42,073 bases of DNA from Sphingobacteriales bacterium 16-39-50 (GCA_002257025.1 NCHA01000024.1:1-42073), one strand, 5' to 3'. Counted from the stretch's first letter, positions 17,651-26,507 are shown. Notes: generated by a model not told the origin, from the letters alone. A program made the numbers and translations.

Positions 17651-18484
17651 ATGAAAAAGATTCTTGTTACAACCGATTTCTCCTCAAATTCCAAAGCGGG
17701 AATGCGCTTTGCTATACAAATGGCTTCACAGCAGGAATGTGAATTAACATTTTTTCATTCTTATTATATCATGAAACCCACTTCATGGGGTGAAAAGACA
17801 TTTACCAGTTATGAAAATAATGAAGCAACGAAGATCAAAGCTAAGCTGGAAAAATTTGTAGCGGTTGTTTATGTTGGAATGGGTATTGTTCCCGGTAAAA
17901 TAAATCATGTAATCAGCAGTTCTTTCATAACAGATGCCAATATTATGAAATATGCAAGTGACAAGCACTTCGATTTCATTTGCATCAGCCGAAGAGGTGG
18001 AGGTAGAGTGAAAAAGATTTTTGGAACCAATACATCTAACCTGATCCTGCAATCTGAGGTGCCGGTTATTGCCGTTCCAAATACGTACAGGCATGTTAAA
18101 ATTAAATCTGTTTTATACGCAACGGATCTTTCAGATCTTGAAAAAGAGATGAAAAAGGTGGTTGAATTTGCAAATCCCCTGGGAGCTGAAATAGAATTGC
18201 TTCACCTGAATTACCCCTCTGATATTGTTTTTAATTCAAAAGTGATTGAAAATATCATTCGTAAATTTCCTAAATCACATATCAAATACAGTCTTGAAAA
18301 TATTAATCTGCTGTATAACCTTGTTGTAAACCTGCAGGCAGTGATCAAAAAACATAAGCCTTCTATTCTGGTGATGTTTACTGATCAGAATCAGGGATTT
18401 TTCCAGAAACTCTTTCTTTCAAGCAGTACCGCAGAATATTCATTAAATTCATCGGTGCCACTCCTGGTTTATCCTAAAAAATAA
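17651..18484 (+). CDS. Tandem universal stress protein
   Basis: 277 aa of two UspA-like domains. Domain 1 (about 1-145) begins MKKILVTTDFSSNSKAGMRFA, contains FDFICISRRGGGRVKKIF and ends VPVIAVP. Domain 2 (about 150-277) begins KSVLYATDLSDLEKEMKKV and ends VPLLVYPKK. Domain 1 retains a glycine-rich stretch resembling the ATP-binding GxxGxxxxxxxxxG[ST] loop; domain 2 looks degenerate there. Usp proteins accumulate during stress and oxygen limitation and bind nucleotides. The two Fnr-like boxes upstream suggest induction at low oxygen (inference). Confidence 0.9.
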   Translation: MKKILVTTDFSSNSKAGMRFAIQMASQQECELTFFHSYYIMKPTSWGEKTFTSYENNEATKIKAKLEKFVAVVYVGMGIVPGKINHVISSSFITDANIMKYASDKHFDFICISRRGGGRVKKIFGTNTSNLILQSEVPVIAVPNTYRHVKIKSVLYATDLSDLEKEMKKVVEFANPLGAEIELLHLNYPSDIVFNSKVIENIIRKFPKSHIKYSLENINLLYNLVVNLQAVIKKHKPSILVMFTDQNQGFFQKLFLSSSTAEYSLNSSVPLLVYPKK

Positions 18485-18626
18485 ATTGTTTCAGACAGGA
18501 TTTCATCTGAGCCTACCTGTTATCGGATTCGTAAATTTATACCGACCGTAAAACCGGATTTCTGATAATTTTTTATAATTTAATGGGATAAATTTTAGTC
18601 ATATAATCTGATCTAATAGAATCCTA

Positions 18627-20729
18627 ATGAAGAATCTCCTGTTCAGGATTGCCGCAGTTTCGGGCATTTGCCTTTTGCTCTTAAGTTTTCGCGGGTATTT
18701 GGCTAAGCCTTTGCAAAGCGACTGGCCTGAATATCTTGGAGGAGCAGATAGAAATCATTATTCCTCACTTTCAAAGATCAACACAGCCAACGTAAAATCC
18801 CTGAAACCGGTTTGGGAGTTTCATACTGGAGATTCGGGTCAGGTACAATGTAATCCCATCATAATTGAAAACCGTTTGTATGCAGTAACTGCTTCGAATC
18901 ATCTTTTTGCGCTGAATGCGGCTACCGGACAGGAACTATGGCGATTTTCTCCCGAAAGCAAGGGCGCATCGAATGTGAATAGAGGTGTTGCTTACTGGTC
19001 GAAAGGGAAGGACAAGCGTATACTTTTTGCATTTCAAACCTGGCTTTATGCTGTAAATGCGATAACAGGCAAACCGATTCTTTCGTTTGGAGATGGGGGC
19101 AGAGTCAGTTTGAAAAGTGGGCTTGGAGAAGAATCTGCTACTAAATTCGTGTCATCCACCACCCCCGGGACAATCTTTGGCGACCTGATTATCATGCCGA
19201 TGAGGTTAGGTGAAGGCACTGGTTCAGCTCCGGGATATATACAGGCCTTTAATGTGAGAACAGGGAAACTTGCCTGGGTATTTAAAACTATTCCTCATCC
19301 CGGTGAACCCGGATATGAAACCTGGCCGGCAGATGCTTACAAAAACCCGGCAATTGGCGCTGCAAATAATTGGGCTGGTATGGCTGTCGACCGGAAACGT
19401 GGAATTCTCTATGTCCCAACAGGTTCAGCCTCTTTTGATTTTTATGGGGGTAATCGCGAAGGTAAAAATCTATATGCAAATTCATTAATCGCCCTGAACG
19501 CAAGAACAGGTGAATATATCTGGCATTTCCAAACTGTTCACCATGATATATGGGATAGGGATCTTCCTGCTCCCCCAAATCTGATTACAATAAACAGGAA
19601 TGGTAAAAGCCTTGATGCTGTTGCTCAGGTGACTAAATCAGGGCATATTTTTGTTTTTGACCGTGTTACAGGAGAACCGATTTTTCCAATTGATGAGGTT
19701 CCTGTACCGCAATCTACCCTTCCGGGAGAGAAAACATGGCCTACACAGCCTGTTCCGCGTATGCCAAAGCCCTTTGCCAGGCAAACACTGACCGAAGATG
19801 ATATCACACATTTTTCGGAGAAACGGGATTCTCTCTTAACTATTTTCAGACAGGCAAAGCGGGGAGCTTTTGAGCCACTTGATTTCCGGCAAACGCTTAT
19901 TTTCCCCGGCCCGGATGGTGCGGCAGAGTGGGGTGGAGCCGCGGTTGATAAAGAAGGTATAATTTATGTCAACTCTAATGAAATGGCCTGGTTATTCAGT
20001 TTAAGTCCTAAAAATGAGGTGAAAGCAAAGGCCATCAGTTCTGGTAAATCTTTATACCTGAATCATTGTCAATCCTGCCACCGTTCTGATTTTTCGGGTA
20101 ATCCTCAGAGTGGTTATCCTGCTTTGATTGGAATCAGGGAACGTCTAGGCCGCTCAGTAACAACAAGCCTGATCACAAACGGCAAAGGTATGATGCCCGG
20201 ATTTAGCCAGATCAGTGATGCAGAGAAACAATCAATTATCTCTTATATTTTTGGTGAAGAGAAGGAAGAACTGAGTGTTGTGGCTAAAGATGAGTATCCC
20301 GATGTGCCATACCGCTTTAACGGATACAACAAGTTTCTGGATGAAAAGGGCTATCCGGCCATTAGTCCGCCATGGGGAACACTTAGTGCAATTGATTTGA
20401 ATACCGGCGATCAAGTCTGGCAAATCCCTTTGGGTGAAATTAAAGAACTGACTAAGAAAGGTATTCCTGTAACGGGTACTGAAAATTATGGCGGCCCGCT
20501 CGTTACTGCCGGAGGTTTGTTATTCATTGCTGCTACTAAAGACAATACTTTCAGGGCATTTGATAAAAAGACGGGTAAATTACTTTGGGAACATCCCTTA
20601 CCGGCTTCAGGTTTTGCAACACCCTCAACCTATATGGTCAATGGCAAGCAATATGTAGTGATTGCCTGCGGCGGGACTAAACTCGGAATGAACAAAGGAG
20701 ATAGTTATGTGGCCTTTGCTTTAGATTAA
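18627..20729 (+). CDS. PQQ-dependent dehydrogenase with cytochrome c insert
   Basis: 700 aa, exported (hydrophobic N-terminus about 5-25), with the eight-bladed quinoprotein propeller. Near the start is SDWPEYLGGADRNHYS, followed by KINTANVKSLKPVWEF and repeats of the type LYAVNAITGKPI and LNTGDQVWQIPLGE. A cytochrome c domain interrupts the propeller at about 470-545, with CQSCH (Cys481, Cys484, His485) and MMPGF as likely distal Met. Such enzymes oxidise sugars or alcohols in the periplasm and pass electrons through haem c to the respiratory chain. The substrate is not determined and no pqq biosynthesis gene is in the window. It follows usp by 142 bp on the same strand. Confidence 0.88.
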   Translation: MKNLLFRIAAVSGICLLLLSFRGYLAKPLQSDWPEYLGGADRNHYSSLSKINTANVKSLKPVWEFHTGDSGQVQCNPIIIENRLYAVTASNHLFALNAATGQELWRFSPESKGASNVNRGVAYWSKGKDKRILFAFQTWLYAVNAITGKPILSFGDGGRVSLKSGLGEESATKFVSSTTPGTIFGDLIIMPMRLGEGTGSAPGYIQAFNVRTGKLAWVFKTIPHPGEPGYETWPADAYKNPAIGAANNWAGMAVDRKRGILYVPTGSASFDFYGGNREGKNLYANSLIALNARTGEYIWHFQTVHHDIWDRDLPAPPNLITINRNGKSLDAVAQVTKSGHIFVFDRVTGEPIFPIDEVPVPQSTLPGEKTWPTQPVPRMPKPFARQTLTEDDITHFSEKRDSLLTIFRQAKRGAFEPLDFRQTLIFPGPDGAAEWGGAAVDKEGIIYVNSNEMAWLFSLSPKNEVKAKAISSGKSLYLNHCQSCHRSDFSGNPQSGYPALIGIRERLGRSVTTSLITNGKGMMPGFSQISDAEKQSIISYIFGEEKEELSVVAKDEYPDVPYRFNGYNKFLDEKGYPAISPPWGTLSAIDLNTGDQVWQIPLGEIKELTKKGIPVTGTENYGGPLVTAGGLLFIAATKDNTFRAFDKKTGKLLWEHPLPASGFATPSTYMVNGKQYVVIACGGTKLGMNKGDSYVAFALD

Positions 20730-20841
20730 TCCTGGTGAATGTCGATTTCATAAACCTTCATTAAAACATTTTAGTGATTGTTTTTTATAAGCGGTGGGGT
20801 GCTTGTAAGACGGTTTTCTTCTTTAATTGCCAATTTAGCCG

Positions 20842-20849
20842 TATCTTTG
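20842..20849 (+). promoter_or_regulatory. Bacteroidota-type -7 promoter element (TATCTTTG)
   Basis: TATCTTTG matches the Bacteroidota housekeeping -7 consensus TAnnTTTG. No well-placed TTTG -33 box is evident at 17-23 bp, so the match is partial. It would start a transcript near 20855 carrying the 38-codon ORF at 20905 and perhaps the GreA-like gene at 21219. Upstream of it (20730-20840) I see nothing. Confidence 0.45.
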
Positions 20850-20904
20850 TAATTATAAGCTAAAAGCTATAGTGAAACAATTGGTATTAAATTTTAGAAA
20901 AATA

Positions 20905-21021
20905 ATGAAGAACCTTGCAATCAGAATGCGGGTGGCCTTTATTTCCTGTGCCATATTGAATCGTTTCAATTTTCCTATCGGATATTCTTTCCAGGTAAGC
21001 TGTAAGGACTTTATTAATTAA
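20905..21021 (+). CDS. Possible 38-aa leader/small ORF
   Basis: An ATG-to-TAA ORF of 38 codons (starts MKNLAIRMRVAFISCAIL) sits 55 bp after a TATCTTTG promoter-like element and runs straight into a GC-rich hairpin (21020-21052). The peptide is basic and then hydrophobic, without a known motif. It may be a leader peptide, a small membrane peptide, part of a structured RNA, or chance. The rest of the 20730-21218 gap (about 21055-21218) has no ORF I can support. Confidence 0.3.
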   Translation: MKNLAIRMRVAFISCAILNRFNFPIGYSFQVSCKDFIN

Positions 21022-21052
21022 GCCCCGGCCAATTTAAAAGGTTTGGGGCCTT
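21020..21052 (+). terminator. GC-rich hairpin after the small ORF
   Basis: AAGCCCC pairs with GGGGCCTT (one bulge) around an AT-rich loop that can form a second short CCAA/TTGG stem. It begins at the stop codon of the 38-codon ORF and is followed by TTCT rather than a long T-tract. It could be a weak terminator or attenuator ahead of the GreA-like gene. Confidence 0.4.
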
Positions 21053-21218
21053 CTGGTCAATCCATTTACTTTCATTATTAATTTTCTCAGAGATCTGCGC
21101 TAATGTCTTTTAGGAAGGGGCATTTTTTGCTTCTTATGAATTTTGAAATTAAGAATTGATTCGTTCCGAATATAAAAATCCTTTCATTCTAATAAACAAT
21201 CAATATAAATCTTAAAAA

Positions 21219-21629
21219 ATGCAACATATGAAAATAGCTCAATTGATCTTATCTAAAAATGATTTTGAACTTTTGCAAAATCACCTTAATCTGAGCACCA
21301 AACTCTCAGAGTTTAATAAAAAGAAACTTAGTATGGAGTTAAAAACTGCCAGAGTACTCAAGTCTGAAGATATGCCCGGGGATGTTGTTTCCGAAAATTC
21401 TTATGTGGAGATTGAGGATACTGAAAGCGGGCAGAAATATAATTTCATTTTGGTGAGTCCCAATAAGGCAGATTATAAAACCAATAAGCTATCTGTCCTG
21501 GCACCAATAGGAGTGGCACTATTAGGCTATCGTCCGGGTATTGTAGTCGATTGGGAAATGCCAACCGGGCTCCGTACATTTAGGATAGTATCGGTAAAAC
21601 GAACAACGGAATTGGAATCAGAACAGTGA
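21219..21629 (+). CDS. GreA/GreB C-terminal-domain (Rnk-like) protein
   Basis: 136 aa. The C-terminal half (about 60-130) is a GreA/GreB C-terminal, FKBP-like domain with YVEIEDTESGQKYNFILVSP and LSVLAPIGVALLGYRPG, close to the family's PLGxALLGxxxGD signature. The GreA N-terminal coiled coil is replaced by a short helical region, the layout of Rnk-type proteins that bind RNA polymerase without transcript-cleavage activity. An ATG at 21228 is an equally good start (133 aa). The upstream promoter-like element and hairpin may control it. Confidence 0.75.
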   Translation: MQHMKIAQLILSKNDFELLQNHLNLSTKLSEFNKKKLSMELKTARVLKSEDMPGDVVSENSYVEIEDTESGQKYNFILVSPNKADYKTNKLSVLAPIGVALLGYRPGIVVDWEMPTGLRTFRIVSVKRTTELESEQ

Positions 21630-21696
21630 ATTGAGACCCAATAATATCAGGTTGAGAGTGGAGAATTCTCAACCCGATAGCTATCGGGTCTCAATT
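21629..21696. repeat. Nested inverted repeat with GATAGCTATC palindrome
   Basis: Outer arms AATTGAGACCC (21629-21639) and GGGTCTCAATT (21686-21696) enclose inner arms GGTTGAGA (21650-21657) and TCTCAACC (21667-21674). A separate 16-bp perfect palindrome, CCCGATAGCTATCGGG, lies at 21673-21688. It begins on the stop codon of the GreA-like gene and could act as a terminator. The 16-mer has a near copy at 31872-31887, so it belongs to a dispersed element. Confidence 0.75.
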
Positions 21697-21737
21697 AAGA
21701 TCAGATGATTACCTTAGATTAAAATTTATATCTAAAA

Positions 21738-23030
21738 ATGGAGTTTGAAGCAGCAAAGCTTTCTGATTTAAATATGGATCACCTTTTAGGTCTGCTTATC
21801 AGTATTGGTATGGGTTTCTTGATTGGCATGGAGCGGCAATTTTCAAAGGAAGCTCAGGAGCATGAGGAGCAATTTGCCGGAATACGAACCTTTACCATGG
21901 TTTCGATGTTCGGGTTTATAGCTGCAATCCTTTCATCTCTGATAGGCACATGGATCTTTGGTGCAACTCTGGTTTGTGTTTTTGCATTTGTGATCATATC
22001 CTATATGCAATTATCCAAACTGCCCAGTAATAAGGGTGCAACCTCTGAATTTGCGCTACTGATTACATTTATGTTAGGTGGACTGGTATTTCTGGGTATG
22101 GTCTTATTTGCACTCATCGTTATGGTGGTAATGCTTCTTCTCCTGACTTTCAGGCCAACTTTGCACCTCTTTGTAGAGAAACTCAAACGTCAGGAATTAC
22201 TCGCCATCATTTTGTTTGTAGTGATGTCGGCCCTAGTTATTCCTTTTCTTCCGAATGATAATTTCGGACCTTATGATTTATGGAATCTGAAAGAAATTTG
22301 GCAAATGGTTGTGCTCGTAGCAGGCACAAGCCTGGTGGGTTATATGATTGCGAAATTTATGGGAGAGAGGGGCACCATGATCGCTGGCCTTGTTGGCGGT
22401 CTGGTTTCGAGTACTTCGGTGGCTCTGACCTTTTCCCGAAAAAGCAAAGAAGCTGCATCAGCAAGCTCATCCTTTTATTACGCGATGGGTATAATCTCTG
22501 CCTGTACAATCATGTTCCCAAGAGTTCTTTTTGAGGTTTACGTTATTAATTGGGAGCTTTTTTTGGAATTGTGGGTGCCTATACTAATCATTTCAATAGC
22601 AGGTTTTGGCTCTGCTTTTTTAATCTATACCTTCAGAAAGGGTAAGCCGGGAGGCGATGGAATTATCCTCAAAAACCCGCTTGATCTTGCTACAGCTATT
22701 AAGTTTGCATTGTTGTATGCTGCGATTCAATGGCTTGTAAAATATGCCGGTGAAAATTTTGGTGATAATGGAACCTATATCGCCGGAGCAATTTCAGGTA
22801 TAACCGATGTGGATGCGATTACCCTCTCCATGGCTAAAATGGCTAAATCCGGGGGTGATTCTGCCATTGCCATCAACACAATTTTAATTGCAGCCCTCTC
22901 CAATACGCTGGTTAAGTTCATGATTGTACTAAGTATTGGAAGTGTTGAACTGCGTAAAACCGCGTTCTTTGGATTTTTTGCAATATTTCTTACCGGATCA
23001 GCCTATTTTCTTCTCTACTCCAATTTTTAG
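21738..23030 (+). CDS. MgtC/SapB-DUF4010 family membrane protein
   Basis: 430-aa polytopic membrane protein. The N-terminal third (about 10-150) is an MgtC/SapB-type domain with LLGLLISIGMGFLIGMERQF and GIRTFTMVSMFGFIAA. The C-terminal two thirds (about 165-430) form the DUF4010 domain with GLVGGLVSSTSVALTFSRKS and GAISGITDVDAITLSMA. About twelve helices can be read. The function is unknown; MgtC itself modulates F-type ATP synthase under Mg2+ limitation in Salmonella. It stands alone between a hairpin element and the ybhB-like gene. Confidence 0.85.
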   Translation: MEFEAAKLSDLNMDHLLGLLISIGMGFLIGMERQFSKEAQEHEEQFAGIRTFTMVSMFGFIAAILSSLIGTWIFGATLVCVFAFVIISYMQLSKLPSNKGATSEFALLITFMLGGLVFLGMVLFALIVMVVMLLLLTFRPTLHLFVEKLKRQELLAIILFVVMSALVIPFLPNDNFGPYDLWNLKEIWQMVVLVAGTSLVGYMIAKFMGERGTMIAGLVGGLVSSTSVALTFSRKSKEAASASSSFYYAMGIISACTIMFPRVLFEVYVINWELFLELWVPILIISIAGFGSAFLIYTFRKGKPGGDGIILKNPLDLATAIKFALLYAAIQWLVKYAGENFGDNGTYIAGAISGITDVDAITLSMAKMAKSGGDSAIAINTILIAALSNTLVKFMIVLSIGSVELRKTAFFGFFAIFLTGSAYFLLYSNF

Positions 23031-23127
23031 GGCAATTCATTTTCATATCCTTTATTTTACAGGCTTCGGGATGAAGGAATCAATATAATTACTAATTTGC
23101 TCATGTTATTTTAAACATAAACCGAAC

Positions 23128-23709
23128 ATGAAAAAGATATTTTTAATCTCTGCACTATTGATGACTGCTGTTTTCTCAAGCAATGCACAAACTACTCCGG
23201 CACCAATGACCCTTAGCACGAATGCTTTTGCTGACGGGACAATCATACCTGTAAAATTCAGTCAGGCTGCTCCAGGAGCAGCACCTGGAGAGGGTACTTC
23301 GCCAGCTTTATCATGGGGAAATGTACCTGCAGGAACGAAGAGTTTATTACTTCATATGCATGATCTGGATTTTGTACGGAATAAAACTACTGATGATCAG
23401 GTTCACTGGCTGGTGTGGAATATCCCTGCAAATTCTACAGGTTTTCCTGAAGGGCTTCCAAGAGGAGCGAAATTACCGGATGGCAGTTATCAGATAAGCG
23501 TGACTGGTCCGGTATACCGTGGCCCCGGAGCCGCAGCAAGTGGTCCATTGCACCATTATATGTTTGAAATTCTTGCTCTTGATATTACACTCGATTTTCT
23601 GGCTGTAAATAATGACCCTTTCGATACCAGAGCTAAGGTGATGCAGACCATTCAGGGACATATCCTCGGTAAAGCTGTAATGGGTGGCCTCTTCAAAAGA
23701 CCTCAATAA
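23128..23709 (+). CDS. Secreted YbhB/YbcL (PEBP-like) protein
   Basis: 193 aa with a signal peptide (about 1-20, ending SSNAQ). The phosphatidylethanolamine-binding-like fold shows EGTSPALSWGNVPAGTKSLLLHMHDLD, DQVHWLVWNIP and the ligand-pocket motif GP...GPLHHYMFEILALD. Eukaryotic relatives are Raf kinase inhibitor proteins; bacterial YbhB/YbcL function is largely unknown, with a possible role in binding small anionic ligands in the periplasm. Single gene, followed by a stem-loop. Confidence 0.9.
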   Translation: MKKIFLISALLMTAVFSSNAQTTPAPMTLSTNAFADGTIIPVKFSQAAPGAAPGEGTSPALSWGNVPAGTKSLLLHMHDLDFVRNKTTDDQVHWLVWNIPANSTGFPEGLPRGAKLPDGSYQISVTGPVYRGPGAAASGPLHHYMFEILALDITLDFLAVNNDPFDTRAKVMQTIQGHILGKAVMGGLFKRPQ

Positions 23710-23720
23710 GGGAACAAAAT

Positions 23721-23746
23721 CTTGATGCAAATCAAGGTCCTTTTTT
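23721..23746 (+). terminator. Stem-loop with T-run; also a perfect TTGAT-N4-ATCAA box
   Basis: CTTGAT-GCAA-ATCAAG forms a 6-bp stem, followed by GGTCC and six Ts, 11 bp after the ybhB-like stop, which suits a weak terminator. The same bases, 23722-23735, are an exact TTGAT-N4-ATCAA match to the classical Fnr consensus, 78 bp upstream of the dioxygenase ATG. The sequence alone cannot decide between the two readings. Confidence 0.5.
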
Positions 23747-23780
23747 AACTTAAATCAATAGCATCTGGACTTTCAGGTGC

Positions 23781-23788
23781 TATTTTTG
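23781..23788 (+). promoter_or_regulatory. Possible -7 promoter element for the DODA-type gene
   Basis: TATTTTTG fits TAnnTTTG and lies 25 bp upstream of the chosen ATG at 23813. A clear -33 TTTG is not seen. If used, the TTGAT-N4-ATCAA palindrome would be centred about 65 bp upstream of the transcript start, a workable activator position. Confidence 0.35.
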
Positions 23789-23812
23789 TATTTGATAATC
23801 AAATACAAAGAC

Positions 23813-24646
23813 ATGTCAGATCTTAGCAAATTCAATAGATTTACCAGTGATTTAAAAGAAGATGGGTATCTGTTGCCCGTTCTTTTTGTCGGTCACGGTT
23901 CTCCTATGAATGGAATTGAAGACAACGAGTTTTCTCGACATTGGAAGCAGCTGGCCCTTGAAATTCCCCAGCCTGCCGCCGTGCTGGTAATTTCGGCTCA
24001 TTGGGTGAGCAATGGAACAAAAGTTACAGCGATGGATTTCCCACCTACAATCCATGATTTCGGTGGATTCCCTCAGGCATTGTTCGATGTTCGATACCCT
24101 GCACCAGGAAGTGCTAAACTTGCCAGTGAAACCATTTCATTATTACATTCAGTTCATGCTGAACCGGATCATGACTGGGGACTTGACCATGGCGCATGGA
24201 CGGTGGTGAGGCATATGTATCCTGAAGCAAATGTTCCGGTTCTTCAATTGAGTATCGATTATTCCAAAGGCCCGCAATACCACTATGATCTTGCAAAGAA
24301 CCTGTATTCCTTACGAAAAAAGGGAGTGCTGATCATGGGTAGCGGGAATATGGTTCACAATTTAAGGATGGTAGCATGGGATCGCTTGAAAGAGCCCGGT
24401 TTCGGCTTCGATTGGGCTTACGAACTGAATGATAAGTTTAAACAATTGATCACCGATGGAAATCATCAGGCATTGATTAATTTCAGTACGATCAGTCCGG
24501 ATATTTCAAAAGCCATTCCTACATCAGAACATTATATTCCATTACTGTACAATTTAGGCCTTCAGGGGAGGAATGAGGAGGTCTCATTTTTTAATGATAA
24601 AGCAGTAGGTGGTTCATTGACCATGACCTCGGTAAGGATTGGATAA
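23813..24646 (+). CDS. DODA-type extradiol ring-cleavage dioxygenase (YgiD-like)
   Basis: 277 aa of the class III extradiol (LigB/DODA) superfamily, similar in layout to E. coli YgiD, which cleaves DOPA at the 4,5 position in vitro. Metal/active-site blocks are LFVGHGSPMN (His28), VISAHWVSNG (His63), WGLDHGAWTVVRHMYP and GSGNMVHNLR. An upstream GTG at 23777 would add a hydrophobic stretch that family members lack, so the ATG is preferred. Single-gene unit with its own promoter-like element. The true substrate may be another catechol. Confidence 0.85.
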   Translation: MSDLSKFNRFTSDLKEDGYLLPVLFVGHGSPMNGIEDNEFSRHWKQLALEIPQPAAVLVISAHWVSNGTKVTAMDFPPTIHDFGGFPQALFDVRYPAPGSAKLASETISLLHSVHAEPDHDWGLDHGAWTVVRHMYPEANVPVLQLSIDYSKGPQYHYDLAKNLYSLRKKGVLIMGSGNMVHNLRMVAWDRLKEPGFGFDWAYELNDKFKQLITDGNHQALINFSTISPDISKAIPTSEHYIPLLYNLGLQGRNEEVSFFNDKAVGGSLTMTSVRIG

Positions 24647-24854
24647 ATCCTGATATTTCTTCAAACAATATTTTTTGCTTTTACTGCTGCAGGCGCTCAT
24701 CAGTTCTTGATAGGATTGTGCAAGCATTCGTGTCGGGCTAAACTTTCCTATTGTAAATATTTCAAAAACATTTACTTAAAGGTAGAATCTCGTTAAAATA
24801 TACCCACCTGAATTAGTATTATTGTAATGTAATCCTCAGGCCAATCCGGCTGTC

Positions 24855-24873
24855 ATCCTGAAAAAATATTTTT
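24855..24873. promoter_or_regulatory. Palindrome upstream of the fucose operon
   Basis: CTGAAAAAATATTTTTCAG is a near-perfect inverted repeat about 50-68 bp upstream of the fucP ATG and could be an operator. It follows CTGTCATC, so it may instead be a decayed copy of the dispersed GTCATCC-type palindrome. No regulator gene is nearby. Otherwise the 24647-24922 gap is featureless. Confidence 0.3.
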
Positions 24874-24922
24874 CAGACTAAGGGAAATACACTTACAGCG
24901 GGACATATTAATACAGGCTTAT

Positions 24923-26179
24923 ATGGCAAAGAACAAGTACTTCTTCCCTTTCATAATGGTTACCTCATTGTTCTTTATGTGGGGTTTTGTCCATAACCTG
25001 GATCCAATACTGATTCCTCATTTAAAGAAATCGTTCAGTCTGAATATATTGCAATCATCTTTGGTAGATTCTGCAGTTTTTATTGCCTATCTGCTGGTAG
25101 CCATTCCCGCCGGGATACTGATGAAAAAGTATGGGTATAAAACCGGGATTTTATCAGGCTTGGTTTTATTTGCTATCGGTTCTTTTTTGTTTATTCCGGC
25201 AGCAAACACACAGGAATATTCTTTCTTTCTCGGGGCACTGTTTATTATCTCCTGCGGACTGACCATTCTCGAAACAGCAGCTAATCCTTATGTTTCTTTA
25301 TTGGGTGACCCTGAAACAGCAACCAGCCGGCTAAATTTCGCCCAGTCATTTAACGGATTGGCAGCCACAATGGCACCAATCATTGGAGCAAGATTTATTT
25401 TAACAGAAGGATACAGCGATGAGGAATTAAGCACCATGACCGAAAGTGCCAGACAAATTGCTCTTGCATCTGAAGCCTCTACAGTAAAGGTTCCCTATTT
25501 TATACTGGGAAGTTTAATTCTGGTCATCGCAGCTATCTTTTATTTTTTGCGTCTTCCGGAAGTGGAAGATAAGGATGAGAGTAAAAGCCTTAATGTTTTC
25601 AGAGCTCTGCGCCACCGGCATCTGACCTGGGCTGTTGTGGCTCAGTTTTTCTATGTAGGGGCTCAGGTCTGTGTTTTTAGCTTTTTTATTTTGTATGCGG
25701 TAGAAGTTGCAGGTATCAGCAATGTACTGGCTGCTGATTATTTGGGCTGGGGCTGCGGACTGGCTTTTATGGTGGGCAGGTTTTTTGGTGTATTTATGAT
25801 GAAATTTATTGCTTCTGAGCGATTGCTGGCTATTTATTCTGTAATCTGTATTTTACTATGTCTTATAGCCACCTTCAGCCATGGTTTTATAGCGATTTAT
25901 GCTGTTATTGGAATTACATTCTTTATGTCAATTATGTTCCCGACAATTTTCTCATTGGGAATTAAAGGATTAGGAAGTGATACCCAATATGGCAGCAGTT
26001 TAATTGTGATGGCAATTTTTGGTGGGGCAGTTCTGCCGCTGTTTTTTGGCTATATTTCAGACCTTAGCGGAAAGGTTCAGTATGGGCAGATTGTGAGTTT
26101 AATTTGTTTTTGTATGATATTTGCTTTTGCAGTAAAAGGATATAAAGTAATAAACCCTCAGACTAAAAACTATGCGTAG
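24923..26179 (+). CDS. fucP: FucP-type sugar:H+ symporter (L-fucose permease)
   Basis: 418-aa MFS transporter with twelve predicted helices. FFMWGFVHNLDPILIPHLKK and LTILETAANPYVSLLGDPE match FucP; Asp27 and Glu117 correspond in position to the protonation and ligand residues of E. coli FucP (Asp46, Glu135). The cytoplasmic LMKKYGYKTGI loop after helix 2 and the FNGLAATMAPIIGA segment also fit. It is the first gene of a catabolic operon, and its end overlaps the mutarotase gene by 8 bp. L-fucose is the predicted substrate from context; relatives can take L-galactose, D-arabinose or glucose. Confidence 0.88.
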   Translation: MAKNKYFFPFIMVTSLFFMWGFVHNLDPILIPHLKKSFSLNILQSSLVDSAVFIAYLLVAIPAGILMKKYGYKTGILSGLVLFAIGSFLFIPAANTQEYSFFLGALFIISCGLTILETAANPYVSLLGDPETATSRLNFAQSFNGLAATMAPIIGARFILTEGYSDEELSTMTESARQIALASEASTVKVPYFILGSLILVIAAIFYFLRLPEVEDKDESKSLNVFRALRHRHLTWAVVAQFFYVGAQVCVFSFFILYAVEVAGISNVLAADYLGWGCGLAFMVGRFFGVFMMKFIASERLLAIYSVICILLCLIATFSHGFIAIYAVIGITFFMSIMFPTIFSLGIKGLGSDTQYGSSLIVMAIFGGAVLPLFFGYISDLSGKVQYGQIVSLICFCMIFAFAVKGYKVINPQTKNYA

Positions 26180-26501
26180 GTATTGCCTCGCAGTCGATCT
26201 AAAGGACGATCCGAAACTCATTGCAGAGTATGAATCATGGCACAGAAAAGTCTGGCCTGAGATCATTGAAAGTATCAGATCTTCAGGGATTGAGGATATG
26301 ACGATCTACCGTTATTCAAACCGTCTGTTCATGATCATGGAGGTAAATGATAATTTCAGTTTTGAAAAGAAAGCTGCGGCAGATCTTGCTAATCCTAAAG
26401 TTCAGGAATGGGAGGAGTTTATGTGGAACTTTCAACAGGCCATTCCGGGAGTAAAGCCGGGAGAAAAATGGGTTTTAATGGAAAAAATATTTCAACTATA
26501 A
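26172..26501 (+). CDS. L-fucose/L-rhamnose mutarotase-family protein
   Basis: 109 aa of the RhaM/DUF718 family, small ferredoxin-like enzymes that interconvert sugar anomers. YESWHRKVWPEI (Tyr20, His24) holds the residues corresponding to the catalytic Tyr/His of RhaM, and the NPKVQEWEEFMWNFQ and GEKWVLMEKIF segments match the family. It overlaps fucP by 8 bp and precedes the dehydratase by 6 bp, implying tight co-translation. Expected role: supplying the beta-anomer to the downstream sugar dehydrogenase. Confidence 0.88.
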   Translation: MRRYCLAVDLKDDPKLIAEYESWHRKVWPEIIESIRSSGIEDMTIYRYSNRLFMIMEVNDNFSFEKKAAADLANPKVQEWEEFMWNFQQAIPGVKPGEKWVLMEKIFQL

Positions 26502-26507
26502 TTATAA

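Noticed and set aside
24647..24922. Regulator gene for the fucose operon
   Set aside because: No ORF of credible size is present in the gap; only a palindrome of uncertain meaning.
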